From the IMG/VR virus record IMGVR_UViG_3300025141_015366, positions 1 to 50,597 of that record: a stretch of 50,597 bases of DNA; one strand, 5' to 3'. Made by a program: the position numbers and the translations under genes. Below, piece by piece: positions 15,346 through 25,521 of this stretch. The DNA is from a virus. Under the pieces are notes generated by a model, which saw nothing but the letters and a program-made list of their open reading frames with translations, was not told where the DNA came from and did no database searches. Position 1 is the first letter of the stretch. Each line of letters starts with the position of its first letter.

Positions 15346-18300
15346 ATGCCATATACAAAACAACAACTATTAAGCAACGCTGAAGCACAGATAAATTATC
15401 ACCGCCGCCCTGTAAACTGGGAAGGTTCTTCCGCTACACACTGGGTATCGATTTCTATCGCCGAGCTGCCAGATGATACCCTGTTCGATTACACAGAGAA
15501 CGAGGAATTGATTTCGTTGGGGGAGTCGTGTCCTCCTTTATATTCAGAATTACCGTATAGGCCTGGAGCAGAAATTATTAGTGGCCTTAACCACAAAACT
15601 CTTATTGTTGTTGAAGAGGAGCGAGTGGGCCGAGGAGGTGAGTGGCATTTTGTTTCTGTGGTTGACACAAATTCAGATGTTAATGGGCTTGTGGGGTATA
15701 TTTCTCGAAGTGCCACTACTACTTTTGGCCTTCCCACCCCCGAATCAAACGATATGGTGTTCGACACCTGTATCGAAACTGTTGCTACAAAGATTGATAG
15801 TTTTTGTAGCCTGACCTCCCCTCAGTGGTACGAGACATCCGAGCCCTATTTTGATTCTACCTCCTGTGAATACTTTGTTTCGATAACAACCACACATGGT
15901 GAAACGGGTGGAGATGCCCTTCAATCAAGGATGGATGATCAAATCCCTATTGGCGTCAAGGCCCTTTTGGAGTATTACGGAAAACCAAGCAAAGATTCGA
16001 CGATAAATCGACTATTGAATAGATTTAAGTTCGCCAAGGCATCAAGCTGGTGGATGGACCCAGCGTCTAGCGATTCACGACTAAAGGTTCTTGTTTCAGT
16101 TCACGCAAAATACTTTGATGCAATAGCGGAAGAAGAATTTGATGTTCCATCATCGGCAAAGAATATTTTTATTCAGGCTAGAACTTTCGAAATGCAAATA
16201 AATGCAATAACTGACCTTTTTAAGAGGTACGCGAAGTCCTATACCTGGAAGAGCCAGCCCGGATCATGGGCGGGACCCGCACCAGAATATGGGACGTTTG
16301 ATCTCAATCAGGAAGCAACAAATTTACAACTCTTTTTATCAAACTTCAAAAGACTATTGACGTTGAATGCCCTGGCCTTAAACCCAGATTCCAATGATAG
16401 CTATGAAATTGCAGTCGATGAAGAGTTTAATATAAGATACATATTGGCCAATAGTACAAGTTTGGGGCCAAAGTATCTTACGGTTGGGATGTCCACGCTG
16501 ATAAACACTAACCCATTTAACTATCCAAGGACTGTGTCGTATGTTTCAAATTTATCAGAAATGTATAATCAGGTTAAGAAAAGTAAGGAACTTCCGCGGG
16601 GCTGGAAACAATTAATAAATGATTATACCACTCCAAAACCAACGTGGACGAAAAAATCAAAAAAGTGTGACCCCAATAAATTAGATTCTTGGGAATGCGT
16701 TAAGAGTTCTTTTAGTAACAAATTTGGCGACGGCGCATGGGGTGATTTTGAGAAATGGCGCGAGTGGGGTAAGATAGATTTTAAATGTGAATCTATTTCT
16801 CCCGATAAAAGACAGCTTGTGCTTCCGATTGCCAATAATCCAACAGTGTGGAACGCAGTTAAATCTGGGGCATATGATGATTATAAGCTCCCATGGGCCC
16901 CCTTTGTCACAGAAGAGGAAAGAAGCAAGATCTTAACCACAATTGATGCTCAAGACTGGCTAAGGGCGTGGCATCAGCATGGTGGCCCGGATTCGGAATT
17001 CACCGGCGACCCCTGGCAGGGCGACATTAATAAAATTGTTAAGGAGATCATTAGCCCGGGTGTGGGTTCTACGAGAAGCGAAGCACTTGCCAATGCCGCG
17101 TCCGGCGCCCCGCAGGCCGCAGAGGCGACACTTAATCGCCTCTACACCGAAGCTTTATCTAAGATAGATATTAAAGAAAAAATAAGAATTATTGCTGACT
17201 GTATTTGTCATAAACTAGAGGAAAAGGCGATTTGGCTTGAGCACAATGGGCTCGGCGGCGATGATGCCTCTGCCCTTGAGGCCGATATTGTTCGCGCGCA
17301 CGCGGCATTTATAGGCTGTGGCGACATTTGTAAAGTAATACCACTATTGTGTATATGCTTGCCGTTTGAGTGGCCACCGAGATTTACGTTCCCGGATAAG
17401 TTTCCTATAGTTGACTTTTTGGCGTATCTCATGACGCTGTTGTTGAGCGCGATTATTGATTTTATTATCCAGTTTATCGTTCAACTTTTGGTAATGTTGC
17501 TTGATTTTTCGTGGAACTGCGAGACCAAACTTCCACCGGAATTGGCATTTTCTAATACCTTCAAGGGCTCATATGATGAATTTGATGCGCCTGATTTAAA
17601 TAAGAAGTTAAGACAGAACAACTTGCCTGCAAATTCACTTGATCCCGAGATCTTAAATCGGTTGGTAAAAGATACCTCTACGCTCCTAAGAGCCAGGGAA
17701 TTTTGTTCTCTTCTAAGTGGTAATGCTGATCTCCTCACGATGCAGATAACAGAAAAACTAATAACTGAGAATTATCCTGAAGTTCGGGCTCAGTTTTCAA
17801 CCACCTCGCGCGTAAGAAATCTTTATACTATGCTTGGTGAAATGATAGACACCGATATTTGTGAGAATCTTGTTGATTTGATGGATATCACTGAAGAAGA
17901 AGGCGGAAGCTCTATCTGCGAACAGACCAACTTAAGAGAAAACATGCTCGATGATAAGGCCACACCCGATCAGATAAGGGGGCTGCTCGCTGAAGCTGCA
18001 AGGTGTGATGCATCTAAGCTAGAAGGCCTTATTGACCTCGCAAAAAAATCAGCCGGCGGAGAAGACTTTGCGGCAGCGCTAATTCCAGCGATACTCCAAG
18101 ATCCGGCAAACCCCGATGGTATTCTTCCGAGAGAACCACCACCAATTAAATTTTTTAATGATATAGCAAAAGACACTCTTTTCTCACCAATTGAGAAGCG
18201 ATACAATAGGGATTATAATTATCACCCCGAGACGTTGGCACCATATCGACAAGTTGATGGTGAGGGCGTCGATCCGAGTCCCACGAAACTGCTGCTTGAG

Positions 18301-21300
18301 AATATAATACCTAACGCCAACAAAATGGATATCGAAATTGTGGTAGCTCCAACGGAAGATGTTGATTGGGAGCAGTGGCTTAGCAACGAGAGGGACAGCA
18401 TCTTTACTGGCTCCGCTGAGCAGTTGGGTCAGGGTACAACCCTGTTGGCACTTCCTGATCGATGGATTTGGGGAGGGGGTAATTTTTATAATAACCCAGC
18501 AGTCGCACAGTTTACATCAGCGACAGACTTATGGAAACCGAACAACTCGAACATCAGTAAGCCAGGGATTATTCCCTCGGCTGACACCCCACCCGACGAG
18601 AAGGAGAAAAGAACAATCATTTATCAACTGTGTCCATCTGCCCAGGTGGGATCACAGTGGGATAGAATTTTGGATGGATATCGGGTTGAAGCAACGAGAC
18701 CCTATGGGCCCGATCTAGTAGAAGTTTATTTTGCCTTTAATGGAGAAAAACTATTAACTCAAAAGACTTTAGCTGTTGTAACAGATGAAAATTTTGGACA
18801 TTCAATTAGGGGACTTGCGCCACCGCCCGCAGAAGCTTTAAATAATTATCTTCTTGGTAAGTGGATGTTGTTGCCGAGAAGTGACCATGCCGAATCGCGC
18901 GAGGACCTGGAACAGTCAGAAAACTTTATGGATTATCATATGAAGTTTTTACATCCAGAGTTAATTCAATACGCGCTTGGAACAGTTTTTGATATTATAA
19001 GTGAGGGAAAATTTTTAAAGGGGACACCGAGCGCTAGCAAAGAGTTGATAATAGAAGCTGATTTTTCTGTTAACCCACGATGTAATCCTCGACCACCGGG
19101 ACTGTTGGACGTGGATGATTTAAGAAGGCGGGCAACTGATTATGCGGCAAGATCACTTAAGTTCGACCCGGAAAGAAACACAGAAGCAATGATTTTTGGT
19201 CTTGCGATGACTTATATGAAGATATTCCTGGTGGAATTGCTTTTGGATTCCATCTTTGTGTTTTCTCAGTTTAGGCTTAGCGATATTGCTAAATCAGATT
19301 TGTTATTTAGATATTTTATTAATAGGTTTAAGGAAAGGTCCGGGGTAACCGAAAGTAACCTTTTAACTTTTGGGGGTGGTTTTGTAGAACAAATTCCAAT
19401 GTTTGAAGATATAGTTTGGCGTATTGAAACAGACATGAAAAGCAGAAAATACGAAGACGACGAAGAGTTTTTAGATCCGTTTACTGGACAGCCGGTAAAT
19501 GTAATATTGGCTAGTGAAAAGTTAGTTAGTTTGGGGTTACAACCCACAGAAGAATCATTTAAAAGTTTGGTTGAAGGATCGTTTTTCCGCAAGCGAACAG
19601 AAGCATCAGGTTCGGTGGAGGCAATGCCGCCGTGCCTCGATCCTTTTGACCCCGAGACCGGCGAGTGTATCGAGGTGGGAGACGTTACGTATTCTAACTT
19701 ATCTTCTATCGACTCAATCGATCCTTCTACTGGAAGAAGAAATATCGGCTTTTTAGAATATGTAATTAAGGATCAGCTGAAATCTATGTCTGGTGAATAT
19801 GAAACCGTTCTTGATGGTCCCACTCTTCCGCCCAACGCACGTCCCCCAATAAAAAATGAGATTGGTTGGTTAGAACAACTCACAGTGTTGCTGGATGTTC
19901 CAAAGAGCAGCCCTGTGGGCCCTGGTCGGTTTTTCCTCTCGGTAGACCCGGCAGCAGAAGTGGAAGCATTTATCGTTAACGAAGATACTATTCGAGAGGT
20001 TATTCGGGATTTTGATTTGGCTGAGGTTTATTGGGCTTGGGGGGTGATGCTCGCGCAAAATACAAATATTCATAATTTTGTACTTGCCGATGTTGACCGG
20101 GAAGGTCAGAGGTTCATGCAGGCGATGGAGTTTATGAATCCACAGCCCCCGCTTGAAGAGACGGTACGCGTAGTTGAAGAGCTGGGGTGTTCTACCGGCG
20201 CCCCGCACCTACGGCTACAGGTCCTGCGAGCCCAAGTGCGCGCCGCCGCAATTACTGGTGGGTCTGGAGCAGACGTGGTGGCGACAAAAGTATCAAACAT
20301 AGAATTCGCAAAAGACTACACGCGAGGAAGCTGTGACGACCAGCAGTGGGAAGATCAACGGTGGAAGTGGAACATCACCTACGACGTTTTAACAACCACA
20401 TATCCGGGGAGTGCCCGCATAGAAACGTTCATAGCAAATAGGCTAGGGGGTGAGGGTGCTGATCGGATGGTGGAAGCCCAAGAAGTTGTGGGCTCTAGCC
20501 TTTCGTGTCCCGCTAAACCATTTACCGTAAAACCCGATTTTTGTAAGGCTGGTCTTCGAGATCACGGAGGGTTTATTTTAGAGAAATTTATTAAAATAAC
20601 TGATCACTCTGTTAATGAGTGGCGAATGCTTCTTGGAGAATTCGAGCCCGCCACTCGCGATCTGGTAGAGCAAAAAATCAAAAATAGAGATTCTAATTTA
20701 TTTGGTGTTGTGAATTTAAAATCTTGGAATGTGTGGCTTCGTTCATTAATTGAATTTCATGAAGAGTTGGGCTTGTTCACGACGATTGAGTCTTCCGGAG
20801 AAATATATTTTAACATTGAAAAATATTTTAAAAAATGGGAGGTGGGCACTAGATTAACTTTTGTTTATCCGCTGGAGGATTCTAGTGATGAGCGGGTTGC
20901 TTTAAATATGGACTTAGGAACCGCCTTTACAGACCAAATGTTTACAGAGCAGGGCGCTGTCGTGGCCCCCATCCAAGAGGAGGAAGGAGGTGGTGTTCCA
21001 ATGGAGACTGGAACAGAAGACTTTATTCGGAAAAACAAAAGCCACCTCTTGAGAGAAGATCTTTCGTTTACAAGCCGGGTTCTCCTGGAGAATCCACTTG
21101 ATGAAGACGAGAGAGTTGAACTGGAAGTGGAACGAGGTGACAAGTTTAAAGATGTTAAAACCCTTCCACTGATAAGCGCTCTATCAGAGGTTAAGTCCGA
21201 GGACATAAACTTCCCAGCACTTCATAATAACACTCGACAAGCATTACAGGCTTGTATAGAATCCATCGAGAGGGTTTTTCTAGAACCAGTCGGGAAGAAA

Positions 21301-23304
21301 TATAAAGAAGCTGGTCTCAAGTTTAACAACTATGTTCTTCCATACACAAGTGAATGGCGCCCCGAAGGTGCGCGAGCCATCGGTGCAACCGGCCTCGCGC
21401 CCGGAGAGTTTTATTATTCGGGACAAACAAGTGCCATGAAGGGCTTGATGGGCCGCCCCCCACGACGGTATCCTCCCTATTCCGATGGTGTGGACGACCC
21501 GGCCACCAATTTTCCCAATGATGGAACAAAGTGGCTGATTGGACCGGATGGGAATCTATACCCTCACAAAGACTGGCCCGGGATAGTTGCTAACCAAGAA
21601 TCTATGAATGCGGACCAGTATGGCGAAACCACCGGGGGCAATCGTGAATATGCCGAGATGGTCGCGCGGATTGTTGATCTTGGATATGACCTTTTTGGAT
21701 TTAATGTGTGGGGGACATTTATACCACCCGGGGAATACGAGTATCCTGGAAATGGCAGTATGGGCATTTTTGTAAAACCCCCCGGCCATCAGGGCGACCG
21801 GAAATGGAGTGCGTTTAATTGGTATAGGCGACCACAGCGAAATAACAAAATTAATGATCGCGCCCACGATGGCAAATGGCATTACACTGAGAGGTCCGGT
21901 GATCGCGGCGAGCCAACTGAATATCCGGGTACCCCGGGATCCCATCCGAACTATAGCCCTCTCTTATCTGGTCTTCAAGTTCCAAAGGGCTCTGCCTTTC
22001 TTGGGAGGTTTGGTAAAAGCCGCGGACCAGCCGCCTCGTTTAGATGCCCCACAGATTCAAAAGCTACAAATTTAGATGAGTGGCCTAATGTTAAATCTTT
22101 TCGGTGGTCTGTCTGCAACGTCACAGCCCCGAACCAGAATAGCTTTGCAGAAGGCGCGATTTATCTTTCTGACTTCTTTGTTAATCATCCCGACTCTCTA
22201 TGCCCTTCTGACGGCGACGCTTGGAAATTGGTGATTGATGATTGGTATAACGACCCCGACATTGCACCAGAGGATTCACCTGCACTTGTAGGTTCACAAG
22301 CCGATATAAATGATTTTTTATATGGCCCCACGCTGCTTGAAACTACTAGCGAGTGGAGATTGCGACACGATGATCCTCTGGTTCCGAACCCCTGGTACGG
22401 AGATTTTGTTCGTGAGATACTCGTCGCGCATCGCGAGGGCCTCGTTAGTTCGACAAATTTCTGGTGGGGTCATAAGTGGATTTATGATTGGATTTCTCAC
22501 GCCTTCAAGGGCCCATTTGAGGAGCTTCTTGAGGAGGGTTTTCCGGAACTGTTGTCAAATACTGGACTTACTCATCCCGAGATAAAAGAAGCAATGGTTG
22601 CGCTTCGTGATTTCATGAAGAAGCAAATGATTGCTCGGGAAGCCGATGGGGAGACCGCACGTTCTCGATGTTGGGCTTTTGACACCGTCGATGATTTCGA
22701 CGATGATCACTATCCCGTAGATGGGAATATAAGACTCGGTACTGAAAATTGTAAAACATATGATAATCTTGTTTTTGCCATTGAGCAGATTGAATATTTT
22801 ATTGGTAAGATTGATGGCGAGTTGCGAATCCCAAGATCTTCTATTCAATTCGATGCCATTCATCAAGAAATGTCTGGCTTATTAAAGAAGCAGATTGTTC
22901 AAGATCCACAGTATGAAGCGGTTCTTGAATATATGATCCCATCAAGCCGACTAATTAGCTTAGCAACTATTTACAACGCTGAGCATATTTCTGGTTTATC
23001 AAATCGGGACATGATGTTTCTGGGGACGAAAGATTTAATAAAAGAACTGTATAACGTTCTGCGGGGGGCGGCAATTCCAGAATGGTGGAACAAAAAAGCA
23101 AAGGACCCAAGAAAGCACTGGTGGCAGGAACCTTTCGAACTAGATATTCCTCTAGGTCTGCTTCTAGTTCCGTGGAAGATTTTGGACGCGATTTTAAGCA
23201 TTATACCATGGTTGAGAGATTTCCTCTCTTTCATAATGCCACCGCTCCCACCGTACAGAGACAAGAAGAGGAGGCGTCCGGGATGTCCAGAACCTCCGCC
23301 CTAA
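15346..23304 (+). CDS. Giant virion structural protein (2652 aa) with hydrophobic core segment
   Basis: One uninterrupted frame of 2652 codons between the spike-like gene and gp25, so most likely a tail or baseplate component. Residues 75-120 have an SH3-like pattern (IISGLNHKTLIVVEEE...GYISR). Residues 686-722 are almost wholly hydrophobic (starting FPIVDFLAYLMTLLLSA), long enough for one or two membrane spans. A Cys-rich stretch lies just before it (CICHK, CGDIC, LLCICL). A second hydrophobic patch is near the C-terminus (about 2602-2640), followed by a basic tail (RDKKRRRPG). The region 2000-2300 is rich in Trp, Pro, Gly and Tyr. I know no family with this layout. It is not a classic tape measure, since long heptad helices are lacking. 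It may enter or span the host membrane. Confidence 0.75.
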   Translation: MPYTKQQLLSNAEAQINYHRRPVNWEGSSATHWVSISIAELPDDTLFDYTENEELISLGESCPPLYSELPYRPGAEIISGLNHKTLIVVEEERVGRGGEWHFVSVVDTNSDVNGLVGYISRSATTTFGLPTPESNDMVFDTCIETVATKIDSFCSLTSPQWYETSEPYFDSTSCEYFVSITTTHGETGGDALQSRMDDQIPIGVKALLEYYGKPSKDSTINRLLNRFKFAKASSWWMDPASSDSRLKVLVSVHAKYFDAIAEEEFDVPSSAKNIFIQARTFEMQINAITDLFKRYAKSYTWKSQPGSWAGPAPEYGTFDLNQEATNLQLFLSNFKRLLTLNALALNPDSNDSYEIAVDEEFNIRYILANSTSLGPKYLTVGMSTLINTNPFNYPRTVSYVSNLSEMYNQVKKSKELPRGWKQLINDYTTPKPTWTKKSKKCDPNKLDSWECVKSSFSNKFGDGAWGDFEKWREWGKIDFKCESISPDKRQLVLPIANNPTVWNAVKSGAYDDYKLPWAPFVTEEERSKILTTIDAQDWLRAWHQHGGPDSEFTGDPWQGDINKIVKEIISPGVGSTRSEALANAASGAPQAAEATLNRLYTEALSKIDIKEKIRIIADCICHKLEEKAIWLEHNGLGGDDASALEADIVRAHAAFIGCGDICKVIPLLCICLPFEWPPRFTFPDKFPIVDFLAYLMTLLLSAIIDFIIQFIVQLLVMLLDFSWNCETKLPPELAFSNTFKGSYDEFDAPDLNKKLRQNNLPANSLDPEILNRLVKDTSTLLRAREFCSLLSGNADLLTMQITEKLITENYPEVRAQFSTTSRVRNLYTMLGEMIDTDICENLVDLMDITEEEGGSSICEQTNLRENMLDDKATPDQIRGLLAEAARCDASKLEGLIDLAKKSAGGEDFAAALIPAILQDPANPDGILPREPPPIKFFNDIAKDTLFSPIEKRYNRDYNYHPETLAPYRQVDGEGVDPSPTKLLLENIIPNANKMDIEIVVAPTEDVDWEQWLSNERDSIFTGSAEQLGQGTTLLALPDRWIWGGGNFYNNPAVAQFTSATDLWKPNNSNISKPGIIPSADTPPDEKEKRTIIYQLCPSAQVGSQWDRILDGYRVEATRPYGPDLVEVYFAFNGEKLLTQKTLAVVTDENFGHSIRGLAPPPAEALNNYLLGKWMLLPRSDHAESREDLEQSENFMDYHMKFLHPELIQYALGTVFDIISEGKFLKGTPSASKELIIEADFSVNPRCNPRPPGLLDVDDLRRRATDYAARSLKFDPERNTEAMIFGLAMTYMKIFLVELLLDSIFVFSQFRLSDIAKSDLLFRYFINRFKERSGVTESNLLTFGGGFVEQIPMFEDIVWRIETDMKSRKYEDDEEFLDPFTGQPVNVILASEKLVSLGLQPTEESFKSLVEGSFFRKRTEASGSVEAMPPCLDPFDPETGECIEVGDVTYSNLSSIDSIDPSTGRRNIGFLEYVIKDQLKSMSGEYETVLDGPTLPPNARPPIKNEIGWLEQLTVLLDVPKSSPVGPGRFFLSVDPAAEVEAFIVNEDTIREVIRDFDLAEVYWAWGVMLAQNTNIHNFVLADVDREGQRFMQAMEFMNPQPPLEETVRVVEELGCSTGAPHLRLQVLRAQVRAAAITGGSGADVVATKVSNIEFAKDYTRGSCDDQQWEDQRWKWNITYDVLTTTYPGSARIETFIANRLGGEGADRMVEAQEVVGSSLSCPAKPFTVKPDFCKAGLRDHGGFILEKFIKITDHSVNEWRMLLGEFEPATRDLVEQKIKNRDSNLFGVVNLKSWNVWLRSLIEFHEELGLFTTIESSGEIYFNIEKYFKKWEVGTRLTFVYPLEDSSDERVALNMDLGTAFTDQMFTEQGAVVAPIQEEEGGGVPMETGTEDFIRKNKSHLLREDLSFTSRVLLENPLDEDERVELEVERGDKFKDVKTLPLISALSEVKSEDINFPALHNNTRQALQACIESIERVFLEPVGKKYKEAGLKFNNYVLPYTSEWRPEGARAIGATGLAPGEFYYSGQTSAMKGLMGRPPRRYPPYSDGVDDPATNFPNDGTKWLIGPDGNLYPHKDWPGIVANQESMNADQYGETTGGNREYAEMVARIVDLGYDLFGFNVWGTFIPPGEYEYPGNGSMGIFVKPPGHQGDRKWSAFNWYRRPQRNNKINDRAHDGKWHYTERSGDRGEPTEYPGTPGSHPNYSPLLSGLQVPKGSAFLGRFGKSRGPAASFRCPTDSKATNLDEWPNVKSFRWSVCNVTAPNQNSFAEGAIYLSDFFVNHPDSLCPSDGDAWKLVIDDWYNDPDIAPEDSPALVGSQADINDFLYGPTLLETTSEWRLRHDDPLVPNPWYGDFVREILVAHREGLVSSTNFWWGHKWIYDWISHAFKGPFEELLEEGFPELLSNTGLTHPEIKEAMVALRDFMKKQMIAREADGETARSRCWAFDTVDDFDDDHYPVDGNIRLGTENCKTYDNLVFAIEQIEYFIGKIDGELRIPRSSIQFDAIHQEMSGLLKKQIVQDPQYEAVLEYMIPSSRLISLATIYNAEHISGLSNRDMMFLGTKDLIKELYNVLRGAAIPEWWNKKAKDPRKHWWQEPFELDIPLGLLLVPWKILDAILSIIPWLRDFLSFIMPPLPPYRDKKRRRPGCPEPPP

Positions 23305-23322
23305 TAGGAGATAATAACTTAA

Positions 23323-23697
23323 ATGTTTGGATATAGTCCAAAACTACCAATTCTTCGAGATCCACGAGATGGTTTTGTTTTGACGAAATCTATTCAAGAA
23401 GCGGTACAACAAAATTTAAAAAATCTTATTTTAACGTCCCCCGGAGAGAGGGTTATGGACCCGTCCTTCGGAGTCGGCGTCCGCGCTTATTTGTTTCAAC
23501 ACAACACACCCGATGTTAGAGATGAAATTGAGGAAAATATTCTTGTTCAGGCAAACAAATATATGCCCTTTGTTAGTATTCATGAAATTCAGTTTGGTGA
23601 GGATGCAGATATGCCTGAGAAACTATATATTCTGATAGAATATTCTATTGCGGGTATAAAATCTGTGGATTTGTTACAGATAGCTGTCGTATTGTAG
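23323..23697 (+). CDS. gp25-like baseplate wedge protein
   Basis: A 124-aa protein of the GPW/gp25 family, a wedge component shared by contractile tails and related injection machines. The diagnostic stretch LILTSPGERVMDPSFGVG is complete, including the Pro-Gly-Glu-Arg turn at about residue 45, and it is followed by the family's RAYLF. AGGAG at 23306-23310 lies 12 bases before ATG 23323. It is directly followed by a gp6-like gene, the usual order in T4-like phages. Size is normal (T4 gp25 is 132 aa). It should join gp6 and the sheath in the wedge. Confidence 0.93.
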   Translation: MFGYSPKLPILRDPRDGFVLTKSIQEAVQQNLKNLILTSPGERVMDPSFGVGVRAYLFQHNTPDVRDEIEENILVQANKYMPFVSIHEIQFGEDADMPEKLYILIEYSIAGIKSVDLLQIAVVL

Positions 23698-23709
23698 GGG
23701 ATATATTTA

Positions 23710-25521
23710 ATGGGTCTAAAAAATAAACTAACACCAATTGATTATACGAGTCGAGATTTTGAATCAATTAAAGATGATCTAGTCGCGTACGCAAAGCGAT
23801 ATTATTCAGATACTTTTCAAGATTTTAATCAGGCATCTTTTGGTTCTTTGATGCTGGATACAGTTGCGTATGTGGGGGACATTCTTTCTTTTTATCTTGA
23901 TTATCAAGCAAACGAAAGTTTATTAGAAACCGCAAACCAGTTTGATTCGGTTCTTAGGATTGGGAGACAGCTGGGGTATAAGCTTAGAACCGCACAAACG
24001 GCTTATGGCACCGTCGCGCTATATGTAACAGTTCCGGCCAAATCAACCGGACTCGGCCCCGACCCGCAGTATATCCCAATTGTGGAAAGGGGAACTATGT
24101 TTTCTTCTGTGGACGATCAAACTTTTCTTTTAAACGAGGATGTTAATTTTGCCGTTTCAGATAACGAAGTGGTAGTTTCATCTGTGGACAATTTAACAAG
24201 TTTGCCAACTCATTATGCGATACGAGCCTATGGTCAAGTATTATCTGGCGACGTAGAAGTAGAACAAATAGAGATTGGAGCGTATCGACGCTTTCAACAA
24301 GCGACATTGCCTGATACAAATGTTGCGGAGATCTTATCGGTTGTAGATGATAGTGGGAATGAATATTACGAAGTAGATCACTTATCACAAAATGTGATTT
24401 TTCTTGAAGTTAACAATCAAGGTTTACACACTGATACTGTGGCAAAACTGTTGAAACCGGTGATAGTTCCACGCCGGTTTGTGGTAGAGAGAACTTTGGG
24501 CGAGACGATATTACAGTTTGGGTATGGGTCTGAAGAAAACCTAAGCAACGTAACAATACCAGATCCTTCTGATCTAACCTTGGACATTCATGGTAGGAAT
24601 TACACTTCCCAGGCCAGCTTTGATCCATCAAAGATGACAAAAACTGATGCTCTGGGCGTTGCCCCGGCCAATACAGTTCTTACTGTTGTTTATAGATCTA
24701 CGCCCCCCGGATCAGTGAACGCGTCGGTGGGTTCAGTTTCAACCATTGCGAGGAGAAAAGTACGATATCCCGAAATTACCAATGAAGTTCTCGCGGACAC
24801 GACGATAACTGGCGAGGTGTCAAGATCCCTTGAGGTAACAAATTTAGAACCTATAGTTGGTCAGGTGACGTTTCCATCCACAATGGAGTTGAAAACAAGA
24901 ATTTTGGGGCACTTCGCAACTCAAAACAGGGCTGTTACCAAGCAAGATTATATTAGTCTTATTTATGGAATGCCATCTCAGTTTGGGTCTGTGCGCCGAG
25001 CCCAAGTGGTTCAAGATCCTGATAGCTTTAAGCGTAATTTAAATGTTTATGTTGTATCGGAGGATGGCAATGGAAATCTAGCGGCCACGAATTCTGTAAT
25101 AAAAGTTAATTTGAAATCTTGGATTGAAAAACACAAAATGATTAACGACACTGTTGATATTTTAAATGCTTTTATATTGAATGTCGAGATTGATTTTACT
25201 GCCGTGGCTGAAAGAGACGCGAACAGGTACAATGTTCATCAAACAGCAATTAGCTTTCTTTCGTCATACTTTACATTGAAAAGATACGACATTGGTGAAA
25301 ATTTTTATATTTCAGATATATTCTCTGTTCTTCGTACTGTTCCGGGGATTTTAGATGTTGTGGAAGTCAAAGTTTCTGCAAAGAATCAGGCCGGCTATTC
25401 ATCTGTTCCTTTCGATGTTGATGCTCGAATCGATCCTGCTGGTAGATACATAGACATACCGAAGAATGTTATAACTGAAGTGAAATATCCCAACGTGGAT
25501 ATTACGGGGACCATTAGATAA
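23710..25521 (+). CDS. gp6-like baseplate wedge protein (baseplate J-like)
   Basis: A 603-aa protein whose N-terminus matches T4 gp6-type wedge proteins: DYTSRDFESIKDDLVAYAKR, then FGSLMLDTVAYVGDILSFYLDY and NQFDSVLRIGRQLGY. In contractile tails gp6 dimers tie the wedges into the inner baseplate ring. The C-terminal part (TKQDYISLIYGMPSQFGSVRRA and on) also fits gp6 and gpJ relatives. T4 gp6 is 660 aa, so the length is ordinary. It starts 12 bases after gp25, and its TAA shares one base with the ATG of the next gene. No anomaly is seen. Confidence 0.92.
   Translation: MGLKNKLTPIDYTSRDFESIKDDLVAYAKRYYSDTFQDFNQASFGSLMLDTVAYVGDILSFYLDYQANESLLETANQFDSVLRIGRQLGYKLRTAQTAYGTVALYVTVPAKSTGLGPDPQYIPIVERGTMFSSVDDQTFLLNEDVNFAVSDNEVVVSSVDNLTSLPTHYAIRAYGQVLSGDVEVEQIEIGAYRRFQQATLPDTNVAEILSVVDDSGNEYYEVDHLSQNVIFLEVNNQGLHTDTVAKLLKPVIVPRRFVVERTLGETILQFGYGSEENLSNVTIPDPSDLTLDIHGRNYTSQASFDPSKMTKTDALGVAPANTVLTVVYRSTPPGSVNASVGSVSTIARRKVRYPEITNEVLADTTITGEVSRSLEVTNLEPIVGQVTFPSTMELKTRILGHFATQNRAVTKQDYISLIYGMPSQFGSVRRAQVVQDPDSFKRNLNVYVVSEDGNGNLAATNSVIKVNLKSWIEKHKMINDTVDILNAFILNVEIDFTAVAERDANRYNVHQTAISFLSSYFTLKRYDIGENFYISDIFSVLRTVPGILDVVEVKVSAKNQAGYSSVPFDVDARIDPAGRYIDIPKNVITEVKYPNVDITGTIR

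Noticed and set aside
15346-23304. Tape measure protein
   Set aside because: The length and hydrophobic segment invite this call, but long heptad or repeat-rich helices are lacking, and the gene sits after the hub, next to gp25. I keep it as a structural protein of unknown type.
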